Shown here piece by piece: positions 7,057-15,486 of a stretch of 27,165 nt of DNA. Numbering within the stretch: the first letter of the stretch is position 1; each line of letters begins with the position of its first letter. The translations under genes and the position numbers were made by a program. Below the pieces are notes generated by a model that did not search any database, was not told the DNA's origin, and worked only from the letters and a program-made list of their open reading frames with translations. The DNA is taken from assembly GCA_043810345.1 (NCBI GenBank), contig JBDROF010000039.1:1-27165 (forward strand), in the 5' to 3' direction. The DNA is from QYOJ01 sp043810345. GTDB lineage: Bacteria; Bacteroidota; Bacteroidia; Bacteroidales; FEN-979.

Positions 7057-9161
7057 CAGAGGCCGGTATATTTTCGGAGAGCCCACTCCCCAGTGAGAAA
7101 AGCCAGGATCAACAGGAAAACCCAGGGTGCGTTAATCAGTTCCGAAAAGATCTTTTGCACGTATGAGATAGCATGGATCTCTTCATTTTGCTTTAGTATT
7201 TCCGGAAGCGTGCTGAGTTCATCCGGATGGAGTAATTTTCCCCGGTGACTTTCGGCAATCCGGAATAGCAAATTGTGATTGGCCGTAAGGTTTACCGATT
7301 CCAGATTAACAGGAATAACCACAAATGAGCCCATCTTTTCATAGCGATCCTTGCCTGAAATCACCTCCGCACGATAGGTATAGACACCTGGAGGAAACGC
7401 TCCTGCTCTCAGGAAATAGGTTGACCCTGTTTGCCCGAAGGTGAAGGGGTAGTTATTCCCTGATTCATCCGTGATCATCAAGGTGACATCCGGATCGTTA
7501 ATTAGTTCATAGGTCTGATTGTACACCTCCGCTTCAATCTCAACCGGTTCGTTTTCGAGGAATTCAGGTTTCAATTTAACCCGAAAAAAACTTCTGTCCT
7601 GCCTGACGGACAGATACTGAACAATCTTCTGCATCAACCCATCGAATGCCAGATGATCACCTGTTTGAGTAAAGTTTGTTAGACGCCACCTCCAGAAATT
7701 CTCCCCGGTGATGAATCCCCTTTTCTGATCTGCAGTTTGGATAAAACAAATCAGAGGGAACCTGGTGGTAACCCCGTTTATGCGTTGGTTGGCAAGAACT
7801 TCTGTAAGCGGGGAATACTGGTAGTCTCCAAACGGGCTCTGCAGGGGTGAAAACTGCGAAAAAAGTCGAATAAGAGCCTGGTTGATAGTGAAATATGGGA
7901 ATGCCTCATGGATAATGGGATAAGACTCGGAATAGGTTACACGTGAGGAAGATAGGATCAGGCCGGAATTCATCAGGTTAAACGCTGGAATGTCTGATTG
8001 GGAGCCCAGAACGAAGAGGGCGGAAGGAAGTTGCGTCATAACAGATTCGGAGATCCTGGAACCATGGAGAGAAGGAACCTGATAGAAGATGACCAGAGCC
8101 GCGCTGTCTGCGGCCAGCAGAAACTCCTCTGACGACCGCTCTACAACCTCATATTTTTCATTTCCTTCCAGGGCTTCCCGGAGGACTCCGAGGTCAGGGT
8201 GGGGGGCATCATAGACCAGCACAATTTTTGTCCGGACATCCAACACCTCAATGAAGATATCGCGCCGGTTATTGTCCGGACTCAACTCCTCCTCCAACGG
8301 AGCCAGTTCGATCGAGTATCTGTGCCATCCAGGTTCTTTTGCTTCCAGAAGAACCGGAATCTGCCTTGAGAAGCGGTCGCCACTGACTGTCACATCAAAG
8401 GTCCGGATAACTTTATTTTTTTCTTTAACAGATAGGCTGATACGCTCTCCTTCACAGTGAATTGCATCAATCTGAATCTCAATGGGAAATTCATCTCCTA
8501 AAAAGATCTGCGGGTTATGCAACACCTTTTTCACGCTAAGGTCACGGTGATCAGTCGTATCACCAAGAGCAATTGTATAAATCGGAAAGGGAAGGTCCCG
8601 TGCTATATAATAAGGATCTGCCCCGAGATTACAGATGCCATCTGAAACAAGTATGATGGCACCCACATTTCTGTTCAGGTAACGGTTAGTAATCTCAGAA
8701 AAAAAGTAGGAGATATCGGTAAATTTGTCTTTAAAGTCTTTTTTCATCGGAGAGGACACCTCCTCTCCAAATGAGTAGGTCCTCACATCATAACTCCCTT
8801 CCAGTTCCGTGACCAGCTCCTTCAGCTTTTCCAGATACTCTCCCGTAATAAAGGCAGAATCACGGCCAAGTACCAGGGATTGAGAGTTATCCTGTCCGAT
8901 GATGATCACCGGTTTCTCAATGCTAGTGAGTTGTTGCCTGATCAGCGGTGATAGTAAAAGAAAGGAGATTAGAAATACTCCAAGGAAGCGGAAACCGGCC
9001 ATGATCCACCGAAGCCATGGGGAGGCACTCTCTTTATCTGCCCTGAAGTAGAGAAAGAATGCGTAAGTAGCCCCGAGCAAGAGGCATAAGAGAATGAACC
9101 ATAAAGGATATTCGGTAAGGAGTCCCAACGGATCAAGTATTAAGTATGCATCCCGCCACAC
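7056..9161 (-). CDS. Membrane-anchored von Willebrand factor A domain protein
   Basis: This 701-residue protein has two N-terminal transmembrane helices (about 19-39 and 51-73), a VWA domain, and a C-terminal helix just before the end (about 675-695). The VWA MIDAS motif DNSQS is at residues 91-95 and a second metal-site segment reads VSDG. Between the VWA domain and the last helix are beta-rich Ig-like segments. The architecture resembles BatA/BatB-like and related Bacteroidetes proteins in which a periplasmic VWA domain is held between membrane anchors. The start is GTG at 9161, overlapping fabG by 22 bp; no ATG occurs until inside the second helix. The stop overlaps the M48 start. A protein-protein scaffolding role is an inference. 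Confidence 0.75.
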   Translation of the reverse strand: MWRDAYLILDPLGLLTEYPLWFILLCLLLGATYAFFLYFRADKESASPWLRWIMAGFRFLGVFLISFLLLSPLIRQQLTSIEKPVIIIGQDNSQSLVLGRDSAFITGEYLEKLKELVTELEGSYDVRTYSFGEEVSSPMKKDFKDKFTDISYFFSEITNRYLNRNVGAIILVSDGICNLGADPYYIARDLPFPIYTIALGDTTDHRDLSVKKVLHNPQIFLGDEFPIEIQIDAIHCEGERISLSVKEKNKVIRTFDVTVSGDRFSRQIPVLLEAKEPGWHRYSIELAPLEEELSPDNNRRDIFIEVLDVRTKIVLVYDAPHPDLGVLREALEGNEKYEVVERSSEEFLLAADSAALVIFYQVPSLHGSRISESVMTQLPSALFVLGSQSDIPAFNLMNSGLILSSSRVTYSESYPIIHEAFPYFTINQALIRLFSQFSPLQSPFGDYQYSPLTEVLANQRINGVTTRFPLICFIQTADQKRGFITGENFWRWRLTNFTQTGDHLAFDGLMQKIVQYLSVRQDRSFFRVKLKPEFLENEPVEIEAEVYNQTYELINDPDVTLMITDESGNNYPFTFGQTGSTYFLRAGAFPPGVYTYRAEVISGKDRYEKMGSFVVIPVNLESVNLTANHNLLFRIAESHRGKLLHPDELSTLPEILKQNEEIHAISYVQKIFSELINAPWVFLLILAFLTGEWALRKYTGL

Positions 9162-9886
9162 ACACTGATGACCTGTCCTGTTATGTATGCACTAAGATCA
9201 GAAGCCAGGTACACCGCAACATCGGCAACATCCGCTGGTGATCCGGGGCGTTTGAGGGGAATTTTCTCGACCCATGCTTTACGGTACTCTTCCGGTATTT
9301 TGGCTGTCATTTCCGTTTCAATGAAACCAGGAGCGATGGCATTCACCCGGATGTTCCTGCTTCCCAGCTCCATGGCAATAGATTTGGTAAAACCCAGGAT
9401 CCCTGCTTTGGAGGCCGCGTAATTGGACTGACCCGCATTTCCTGACAGACCCACTACCGAACTCAGGTTGATGATACTCCCCTGTCGCTGACTCAGAAGA
9501 TGTTTCTGGATTGCTTTGGTCAGGTTAAAAACCGATTTCAGGTTAACATTGATCACTGCATCCCAGTCTGTCTCACTCATCCTGAGGAGCAACGTATCTC
9601 GGGTGATCCCGGCATTGTTGACCAACACCTGGATGGATTGAAAGTCTGGTAGTACACGGGCAATCAACTCCTCACTTTCAGCAAACGAACTGGCATCTGA
9701 AGGGTATCCCTTCCCTTTTACTCCCAGGTCGGCCAGCTGTTTTTCCAGCTCTATCGAATCGTCGTTATAAGCAATATCGGTAAACGCTACGTTGGCTCCA
9801 TGCTCGGCGAACCTAATGGCAATTGATTTACCAATCCCCCGGTTAGCCCCGGTGATCAATGCCGTTTTTCCTTCAAGTAATTTCAT
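9140..9886 (-). CDS. fabG: 3-oxoacyl-[acyl-carrier-protein] reductase FabG
   Basis: This NADPH-dependent reductase of fatty-acid elongation (3-oxoacyl-ACP to 3-hydroxyacyl-ACP) is in the short-chain dehydrogenase family. The cofactor motif TGANRGIG is at residues 12-19, NNAG at 90-93, and the catalytic Ser143-Tyr156-Lys160 triad has the expected 13/4 spacing. Length (248) and the C-terminal GQ.ISVCGGM segment are typical of FabG. It is the first gene of the leftward fabG-VWA-M48 unit, with a -7 promoter element 19 bp upstream of the ATG. Other SDR functions, such as acetoacetyl-CoA reductase, cannot be excluded because no other fab genes are adjacent. Confidence 0.9.
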   Translation of the reverse strand: MKLLEGKTALITGANRGIGKSIAIRFAEHGANVAFTDIAYNDDSIELEKQLADLGVKGKGYPSDASSFAESEELIARVLPDFQSIQVLVNNAGITRDTLLLRMSETDWDAVINVNLKSVFNLTKAIQKHLLSQRQGSIINLSSVVGLSGNAGQSNYAASKAGILGFTKSIAMELGSRNIRVNAIAPGFIETEMTAKIPEEYRKAWVEKIPLKRPGSPADVADVAVYLASDLSAYITGQVISVCGGMHT

Positions 9887-9905
9887 TGTTTTTCTTTGTT
9901 TTATG

Positions 9906-9913
9906 CAAATATA
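9906..9913 (-). promoter_or_regulatory. Putative -7 promoter element of the fabG unit
   Basis: On the minus strand the sequence reads TATATTTG, a perfect match to the Bacteroidetes -7 consensus TAnnTTTG, ending 19 bp before the fabG ATG. No good -33 TTTG is visible. It lies between the end of the glycogen operon and fabG, so fabG is probably transcribed separately. Confidence 0.5.
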
Positions 9914-9928
9914 GGAAGATCGAAATAA

Positions 9929-12900
9929 CTAGATCCATTTGACCAGGCTGAAATCCTGGCGGTGAGGCAGCAAAGGGTTTTTGGGATACAACCTGAATAC
10001 ATAATCATATACGCCTGCCTGGTTGATGGAGATATCACATGTGAAGGAGACGATATTTCGTTCTGCCTTTTCCATTTGCATCTCACGGATGAATATGGGT
10101 TCTTCCACCAAATCATTTACCTTCTTCCCAAAAAGGACTTCGATTCCGATGTCGGTATCGGACAGCTCATTCATGTCAAGGATGATCTCGGCGCGGAATG
10201 GTTGGCCCAACTCCAATGGTTTCTGGGTGGAGTCGGGAGTCTTCATCGACAATACTTCAATGCTATCCCACCCTCTCATCACTTTCCGCTTCCAGGAAGC
10301 AATGTGGCGGGCCATCTCGTAGTTCTTTCCGATGATCACCTTTGATCGCTTCAGCATCCGGTTGTAATACTTCTCAAAATAGTCATCCAACTGCCTTTTC
10401 ATAGTGAAGTGAGGAGCAATTTCTGAGATGGTGTTTTTGATATAGGAGACCCATTCAACCGGCACCTCCTTCGAATCCCTCTTGTAATAGAGTGGGACAA
10501 TCTCCTCTTCAAGGATGGTGTAGATCGTCTCTGCGTCGAGTTCATCCTGGAACTGTGCATTATCATATGTTGACTCTTCTCGGAGTGCCCAGCCTGCGTT
10601 TTTCCTGTATCCTTCAGCCCACCATCCGTCGAGTACACTGAAATTGATCACCCCGTTCATGACCGCCTTTTCGCCAGAGGTCCCTGAGGCTTCAAGCGGC
10701 CGGGTAGGTGTGTTAAGCCATACATCCACGCCGCGGAGCAGGTATTTGGCTAGTTCTATATTGTAGTTCTCCACAAAGAGGATCTTCCCAAGAAACTGGG
10801 GCATATGCATCGTTTCAAAGATGCGTTTGATCAGATCCTGTCCGGCCTTGTCTTGTGGGTGGGCTTTCCCTGCGAAGATAAACTGTAACGGTCTGTCGTC
10901 ATTGTTGACGATCCTGTCCAGCCGGTCGAGGTTACTAAAGAGCAGGTGCGCCCGTTTATACGTGGCAAAACGACGTGCAAAGCCGATGGTCATGGCATTT
11001 TTAGGCAGGGCTTCCCTGATCCTGAACATCACCTTCGGGTTCTCATTCCTTCGTGTCATATCATCGTAAACCCGTTGCAACAGGTACTCTGAGAGCTGGT
11101 CCTTTTGTTTCAGTTTGGTCTTCCAGATGACCTCATCGTCAACGGTGTGAATCTTCTTCCAGTACTCAGGATTGGATTCATCTTTCAGGAAGTCGTCCCC
11201 GAAAACCTTCAGGTAGAGTTGCTGCCACGACTTGGCTGTCCAGGTTGGATAGTGAACCCCGTTGGTAACATAGCCAATATGAAGCTCATTGGGGTAGTAT
11301 CCGGCATAAAGCTTACTGAACATCTCGCGGGAAACCCGGCAGTGGATTTTACTTACTCCATTTATCTCCTGAGAGAAATTAGCAGCCAGCACACTCATCG
11401 AAAATTTCTCTTCTTCATCATTCTCCACCATCCTTCCCAGATTCATGAACTGGTCCCATTTGATATTCAGACGGTCTGAGTAAATCGAGAGGTATCTCCT
11501 TAAAAGATCTTCCGGGAAAGTATCGTGGCCCGCTGGTACCGGCGTGTGTGTAGTAAACAACGTGGTAGCCCTCACCACTTCCAGTGCTTGGGCAAAGGTG
11601 AGCCGTTCGTTCAGAATGAACTTCCTCATGCGTTCCAGTCCGATGAATGCTGAATGGCCTTCATTGCTATGAAAGAGATCCGGTTTCATTCCAAGCGCAT
11701 CCAAAGTACGGATCCCTCCGATTCCCAGCAGAATCTCCTGGCGCAAACGATTTTCCTGGTCACCTCCATAAAGCTGGTGGGTAATCGTACGATCCGACTC
11801 CTGGTTCTCTTCAATATCGGTATCCAGAAGATAGAGCGGGATACGTCCCACGTCAACCTTCCAGATCTTGGCATACAAGGTCCGGCCTGGCAGTGCAAAA
11901 CTAACCTTTACCCAGTTCCCATTTTCGTCGCGCATAGGATTGAGTGGCAGGTGGGTAAACTTCTGCGGGGAAGAGGTTGCAATCTGGTCTCCGAATAACG
12001 AAAGGCTTTGATTGAAGTAGCCATACCGGTACAATAAACCGACACCCACTATATTGACATTTGAATCGCTGGCCTCTTTCAGGTAGTCCCCTGCCAGCAT
12101 GCCAAGTCCTCCAGAGAAGATCTTGATGGTATCGTGCAACCCGTATTCCATACTGAAATAGGCAATCATCTCATTGGGTTTCTCCTCCCCTTTCGCCATG
12201 TAAGCGTCGAAGTTAGCAAGTACCTTCCTAAGCTTGCCCACAAATTCTTCATTGGCACCCAGCTCTTGCAACTCATCATAATTAAGGGATTCCAGAAGAG
12301 CAACCGGATTAAATTTCAATTCATACCAGCGGTCGTGATTGATCTGTTCGAAAAGCTCGCTTCCCTCGTAGTTCCATGACCACCAAAGGTTTCTAGCCAG
12401 TCGTTCCAGTCCATCAAGGTTCTCCGGAATTCGCTGGAGGACCAGTACTTTTCTCCACTCAGGTCTGACATCGACCACAGCTTTGAATTTGGGGGCCTTG
12501 GCCTGTGGTTGTTTACTGCGAAATTTCTCAGCCCTTGCGGCCGCTTTTTCGATCGCTTTCGAGAAGGCCCTCGTATAATGAATGATCAGGTTTTTCCAAA
12601 GTGCCGACCGGGATATCTCATAGGCTTTGATCCTGATCTTGATGATCTCTTTCTCTGTTTTGTTGGAACACAGGGTCACATTCCTTACGATCTCATCAAC
12701 CACCTGAGTTGCATTATCGTCTGTTCGTTCCACAACTGAGATGCACTCTTTAACAGTTGGAAAAAGATCCTTTATCCATTGTCCAAATCCGGCCAGGGTG
12801 GTGGTGATTGTCGGAATATGGAAGGCAAGGCTCTCCAAAGGTGTATAACCCCATGGTTCATAATAGGAAGGAAAGATGGACCCATCAAAACCGATCAACA

Positions 12901-14182
12901 GACTATAATAATCGAGGTTAAAAATTCCGTCGTTGCCATCCAGATAGGCCGGAACAAAAATGATCTTAACCATGTCTTCCAGGCTGTTGAGGAGATTGTT
13001 CTCGCGGATCCTTTTCAGGATCATATCATTCTCAGGTTCGTGAAGCCCGTGAGTCAGATACTCCTCCTGCAGCGGGTGGGTGAAGTCCCGTTGACCGATC
13101 CTGACCAGCAGATCCTGCCGGGGACCCGATTGATAAGCAGGTACTGTGATGAATGCCACGATGGGAGCACCCAGTTTTTCATGGGTGTTCAATTTTCCCA
13201 TGGCATCGATAAACAAACCGATTCCTTTGTTATGAAACTCATACCGGCCACTGGAGATCAGCAGAATACTGTCCTTGGAGAGCTCCTGGTTCAGCAAACC
13301 TTCGGTCACTTCGATAAGTTTCTCTCTGGCAATAGCACGCTTTGCATCATAAGCTTCCCGTGCAGGAACAAAGGAATCCTCAAATCCATTGGGTGTGATC
13401 TCATCCACTCCCTTTCCCAGAAACTGAATGCATTCACCATCAGTGATGCTGCTGACAGTAGTAAAACAGTCTGCTTCCCTGGCAGACAGTTTCTCGAGAG
13501 AATATTTTGCTACTAAACCAAACCGTTTAGCAATCTCATCGCCATCAAAGGAGGCAAGATCTTTGTAAAGTGGAAGTCCGTTTCCGGCAATACTCCGACC
13601 AATCACCGTAGCGTGTGTGGTAAAAACCGTTCCTGCCTGGGGAACTTGCTCTTTGAGGTAAAGAATCCCGATTCCGGTCATCCACTCATGAAACTGGGCG
13701 ACAATTTTATCCTGGTGAGAGAGGTTGTAATTGTAAAAACTCTCAATGGTCTTGCCAGCTGCATATCCGAAGAGAGCAGGCTCCAGGTAATCCCAGCCAC
13801 CGGGAAGTGAGTCCAGCTTATAGCTTTCCCAGAATTTAGCCAGGATGTCGTCTTTTTCTGTAAAAAACTTGGTGAAATCGATCAATACAGTCACCGGACG
13901 GCCGCTGATATTCCATCTACCGATCTTGATCCGAAGTCCTTCACTCTCCGCTTGCTGACGCCAGGATTTGTAAAGGAACTTATCCTCCTGGAACAATGGA
14001 TTCTCATGCGTCTCTTTCCACACATCGGGGCCAATCAGAATGTAGTTGTCCTTCAACTCGTTGACAAGTGTCAAAGCCTTGGTGGAGATGACCGTATAGA
14101 TGCCTCCGATTTTATTACATACTTCCCAGCTTGTCTCAAAGAGGTAGTCGGGATTGACCACCCGTTGTTCTTGCGTTACCAT
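9929..14182 (-). CDS. Glycogen synthase (GT3-type) / alpha-glucan phosphorylase (GT35) fusion
   Basis: This single 1417-residue chain carries two opposite activities on alpha-1,4-glucan. Residues about 10-560 resemble eukaryotic-type GT3 glycogen synthase: WEVCNKIGGIYTV near the N-terminus and the E-x7-E motif EPWGYTPLE at 442-450. Residues about 590-1310 are an alpha-glucan phosphorylase of the short bacterial/MalP-like type. This part starts with a DUF3417-like segment (LARNLWWSWN at about 595) and has the PLP motif EASGTSGEKAVMNG with Lys1172 as the expected Schiff-base lysine. A beta-rich tail (about 1310-1417) closes the protein. The Arg-rich helix that binds glucose-6-phosphate in eukaryotic GT3 enzymes appears largely absent. 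Such fusions occur in Bacteroidetes. The gene is last in the debranching-GT4-GH57 operon, 17 bp after the GH57 stop. Confidence 0.9.
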   Translation of the reverse strand: MVTQEQRVVNPDYLFETSWEVCNKIGGIYTVISTKALTLVNELKDNYILIGPDVWKETHENPLFQEDKFLYKSWRQQAESEGLRIKIGRWNISGRPVTVLIDFTKFFTEKDDILAKFWESYKLDSLPGGWDYLEPALFGYAAGKTIESFYNYNLSHQDKIVAQFHEWMTGIGILYLKEQVPQAGTVFTTHATVIGRSIAGNGLPLYKDLASFDGDEIAKRFGLVAKYSLEKLSAREADCFTTVSSITDGECIQFLGKGVDEITPNGFEDSFVPAREAYDAKRAIAREKLIEVTEGLLNQELSKDSILLISSGRYEFHNKGIGLFIDAMGKLNTHEKLGAPIVAFITVPAYQSGPRQDLLVRIGQRDFTHPLQEEYLTHGLHEPENDMILKRIRENNLLNSLEDMVKIIFVPAYLDGNDGIFNLDYYSLLIGFDGSIFPSYYEPWGYTPLESLAFHIPTITTTLAGFGQWIKDLFPTVKECISVVERTDDNATQVVDEIVRNVTLCSNKTEKEIIKIRIKAYEISRSALWKNLIIHYTRAFSKAIEKAAARAEKFRSKQPQAKAPKFKAVVDVRPEWRKVLVLQRIPENLDGLERLARNLWWSWNYEGSELFEQINHDRWYELKFNPVALLESLNYDELQELGANEEFVGKLRKVLANFDAYMAKGEEKPNEMIAYFSMEYGLHDTIKIFSGGLGMLAGDYLKEASDSNVNIVGVGLLYRYGYFNQSLSLFGDQIATSSPQKFTHLPLNPMRDENGNWVKVSFALPGRTLYAKIWKVDVGRIPLYLLDTDIEENQESDRTITHQLYGGDQENRLRQEILLGIGGIRTLDALGMKPDLFHSNEGHSAFIGLERMRKFILNERLTFAQALEVVRATTLFTTHTPVPAGHDTFPEDLLRRYLSIYSDRLNIKWDQFMNLGRMVENDEEEKFSMSVLAANFSQEINGVSKIHCRVSREMFSKLYAGYYPNELHIGYVTNGVHYPTWTAKSWQQLYLKVFGDDFLKDESNPEYWKKIHTVDDEVIWKTKLKQKDQLSEYLLQRVYDDMTRRNENPKVMFRIREALPKNAMTIGFARRFATYKRAHLLFSNLDRLDRIVNNDDRPLQFIFAGKAHPQDKAGQDLIKRIFETMHMPQFLGKILFVENYNIELAKYLLRGVDVWLNTPTRPLEASGTSGEKAVMNGVINFSVLDGWWAEGYRKNAGWALREESTYDNAQFQDELDAETIYTILEEEIVPLYYKRDSKEVPVEWVSYIKNTISEIAPHFTMKRQLDDYFEKYYNRMLKRSKVIIGKNYEMARHIASWKRKVMRGWDSIEVLSMKTPDSTQKPLELGQPFRAEIILDMNELSDTDIGIEVLFGKKVNDLVEEPIFIREMQMEKAERNIVSFTCDISINQAGVYDYVFRLYPKNPLLPHRQDFSLVKWI

Positions 14183-14199
14183 AACTCACATCCCATTAA

Positions 14200-15486
14200 T
14201 TATTTCGCTCTTTTCCCAGGCTTCTTCGCGGTCTCTGGTTTCGTTGATGTTGCTGCCTTTGAAGCTTTTGCTTTCGTAGCCGGTTCTTCCTTTTTAGCAG
14301 GTACCTTTTCTTCCACCCGAATGATGAAATCGGAGAGCACGTTCATATAATTAATGAACGCCTCGTAGGGAGAGGAATAAGGATTGAAATATTTATGAAC
14401 TTCCCCGTCGGAGAACCATTTGGTACACATATAATAGAGATGATCGCTGGTTTGCAGGCGCTCCCAGTCACGTAAAACATCTGGTTTGTTGCAGCGCTTC
14501 ACCTCTTTCTCAATACCGTACAGTTTCCCGAATGCTTCATCCTGAAGTTCGTTCCCCAGCCAGGCAGTAAGATCCTTTTCTTCGTCGGCCCACGAAATAG
14601 GATACAATACAGAAATAGGGGCCACAGGCTGGAGTTGTTCACTAACTTCACGAGGAGTGGAGAAGCGATAAGAAGAATGAGACAAGATCCTTTTTGGGAG
14701 ATTATAGAAAAACTCAAAAATTCCGGTCTCTTTCCAATGTTGCTCTCCCAACGTCTCGTAATTCAGAAAGAGGTTTATTACCTCCTCATTCTTGGGGACT
14801 TTGTTTATCCATCCAACGAACTTCTCTGTTGTGACAGGCCACTCTGACCAGGTACGGTTTGAGAACCGGAAAATGATGTCGTCGCTCAGCCTGAAGTTAC
14901 GAAGCAGCAGTTTTAATTTCGGGTTCACTGCACTATAATAAAGAAAGTTAGGGCTTTTCCATCCGAGGATATGCTTGGCTCCTTCGGTAAGGAGGGTGGT
15001 AAAGCCCTGGTCGGCCACGGAAAGACCGATGTCGTCGTTGAAGATAAACTCGGTGTTGCGGAACGTGGTTGGGCTCTGGTTAAACAGATCCTTGATTCGG
15101 TCGCGATGTTTGGTAACCTGCCGGGTAAATTCATCTTTGTTCCCCAGGGAGGCCAGGGAGTGCGAATAGGTTTCACCCGTAAACTCTACACAGCCTGTTA
15201 CCGCCAGTTCCTGAAATCCGTAAATCACCTCAGGTGCATATTGTAAGAGCTGTTCAAGTGCAGTACCGGAAATGCTGAACGTGACTTTAAAGGCAGTGCC
15301 AAATTCCCTAATCAGGTCAAGCATCATCTTGTTGGCCGGAAGGTAGGACCGCTCAGCAACCCGTTGGATGATGTGCCGGTTCTGGTAATCATCATAATAT
15401 TGGTGATCCTTACCAATATTGAAAAACCTGTAAGTACGCAACCGGAAAGGCTGATGAACCTGAAAACAAAGATTGATGTATTTCAT
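14200..15486 (-). CDS. GH57 alpha-amylase-like protein
   Basis: This 428-residue member of glycoside hydrolase family 57 belongs to a family of retaining enzymes on alpha-glucans. Motif 1 is HQP (11-13), motif 2 is around VEFTGETYSHSL (100-111), and motif 3 FRNTEFIFND carries the expected nucleophile Glu146. Motif 4 reads NYETLGEQHW (242-251). The position that normally holds the acid/base Asp (DYETFGEHQW in homologues as I know them) is Asn242. The protein may therefore be inactive, altered in specificity, or regulatory. About 35 C-terminal residues form a Lys/Ala-rich low-complexity tail outside the enzyme. The start overlaps the upstream GT4 stop by 4 bp (ATGA). It probably works on the same glucan as its operon partners. 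Confidence 0.88.
   Translation of the reverse strand: MKYINLCFQVHQPFRLRTYRFFNIGKDHQYYDDYQNRHIIQRVAERSYLPANKMMLDLIREFGTAFKVTFSISGTALEQLLQYAPEVIYGFQELAVTGCVEFTGETYSHSLASLGNKDEFTRQVTKHRDRIKDLFNQSPTTFRNTEFIFNDDIGLSVADQGFTTLLTEGAKHILGWKSPNFLYYSAVNPKLKLLLRNFRLSDDIIFRFSNRTWSEWPVTTEKFVGWINKVPKNEEVINLFLNYETLGEQHWKETGIFEFFYNLPKRILSHSSYRFSTPREVSEQLQPVAPISVLYPISWADEEKDLTAWLGNELQDEAFGKLYGIEKEVKRCNKPDVLRDWERLQTSDHLYYMCTKWFSDGEVHKYFNPYSSPYEAFINYMNVLSDFIIRVEEKVPAKKEEPATKAKASKAATSTKPETAKKPGKRAK

Noticed and set aside
12779..13516. Plus-strand 245-codon frame opposite the synthase/phosphorylase gene
   Set aside because: It is antisense to a well-identified GT3 domain, with no recognisable motif and no promoter or context of its own.
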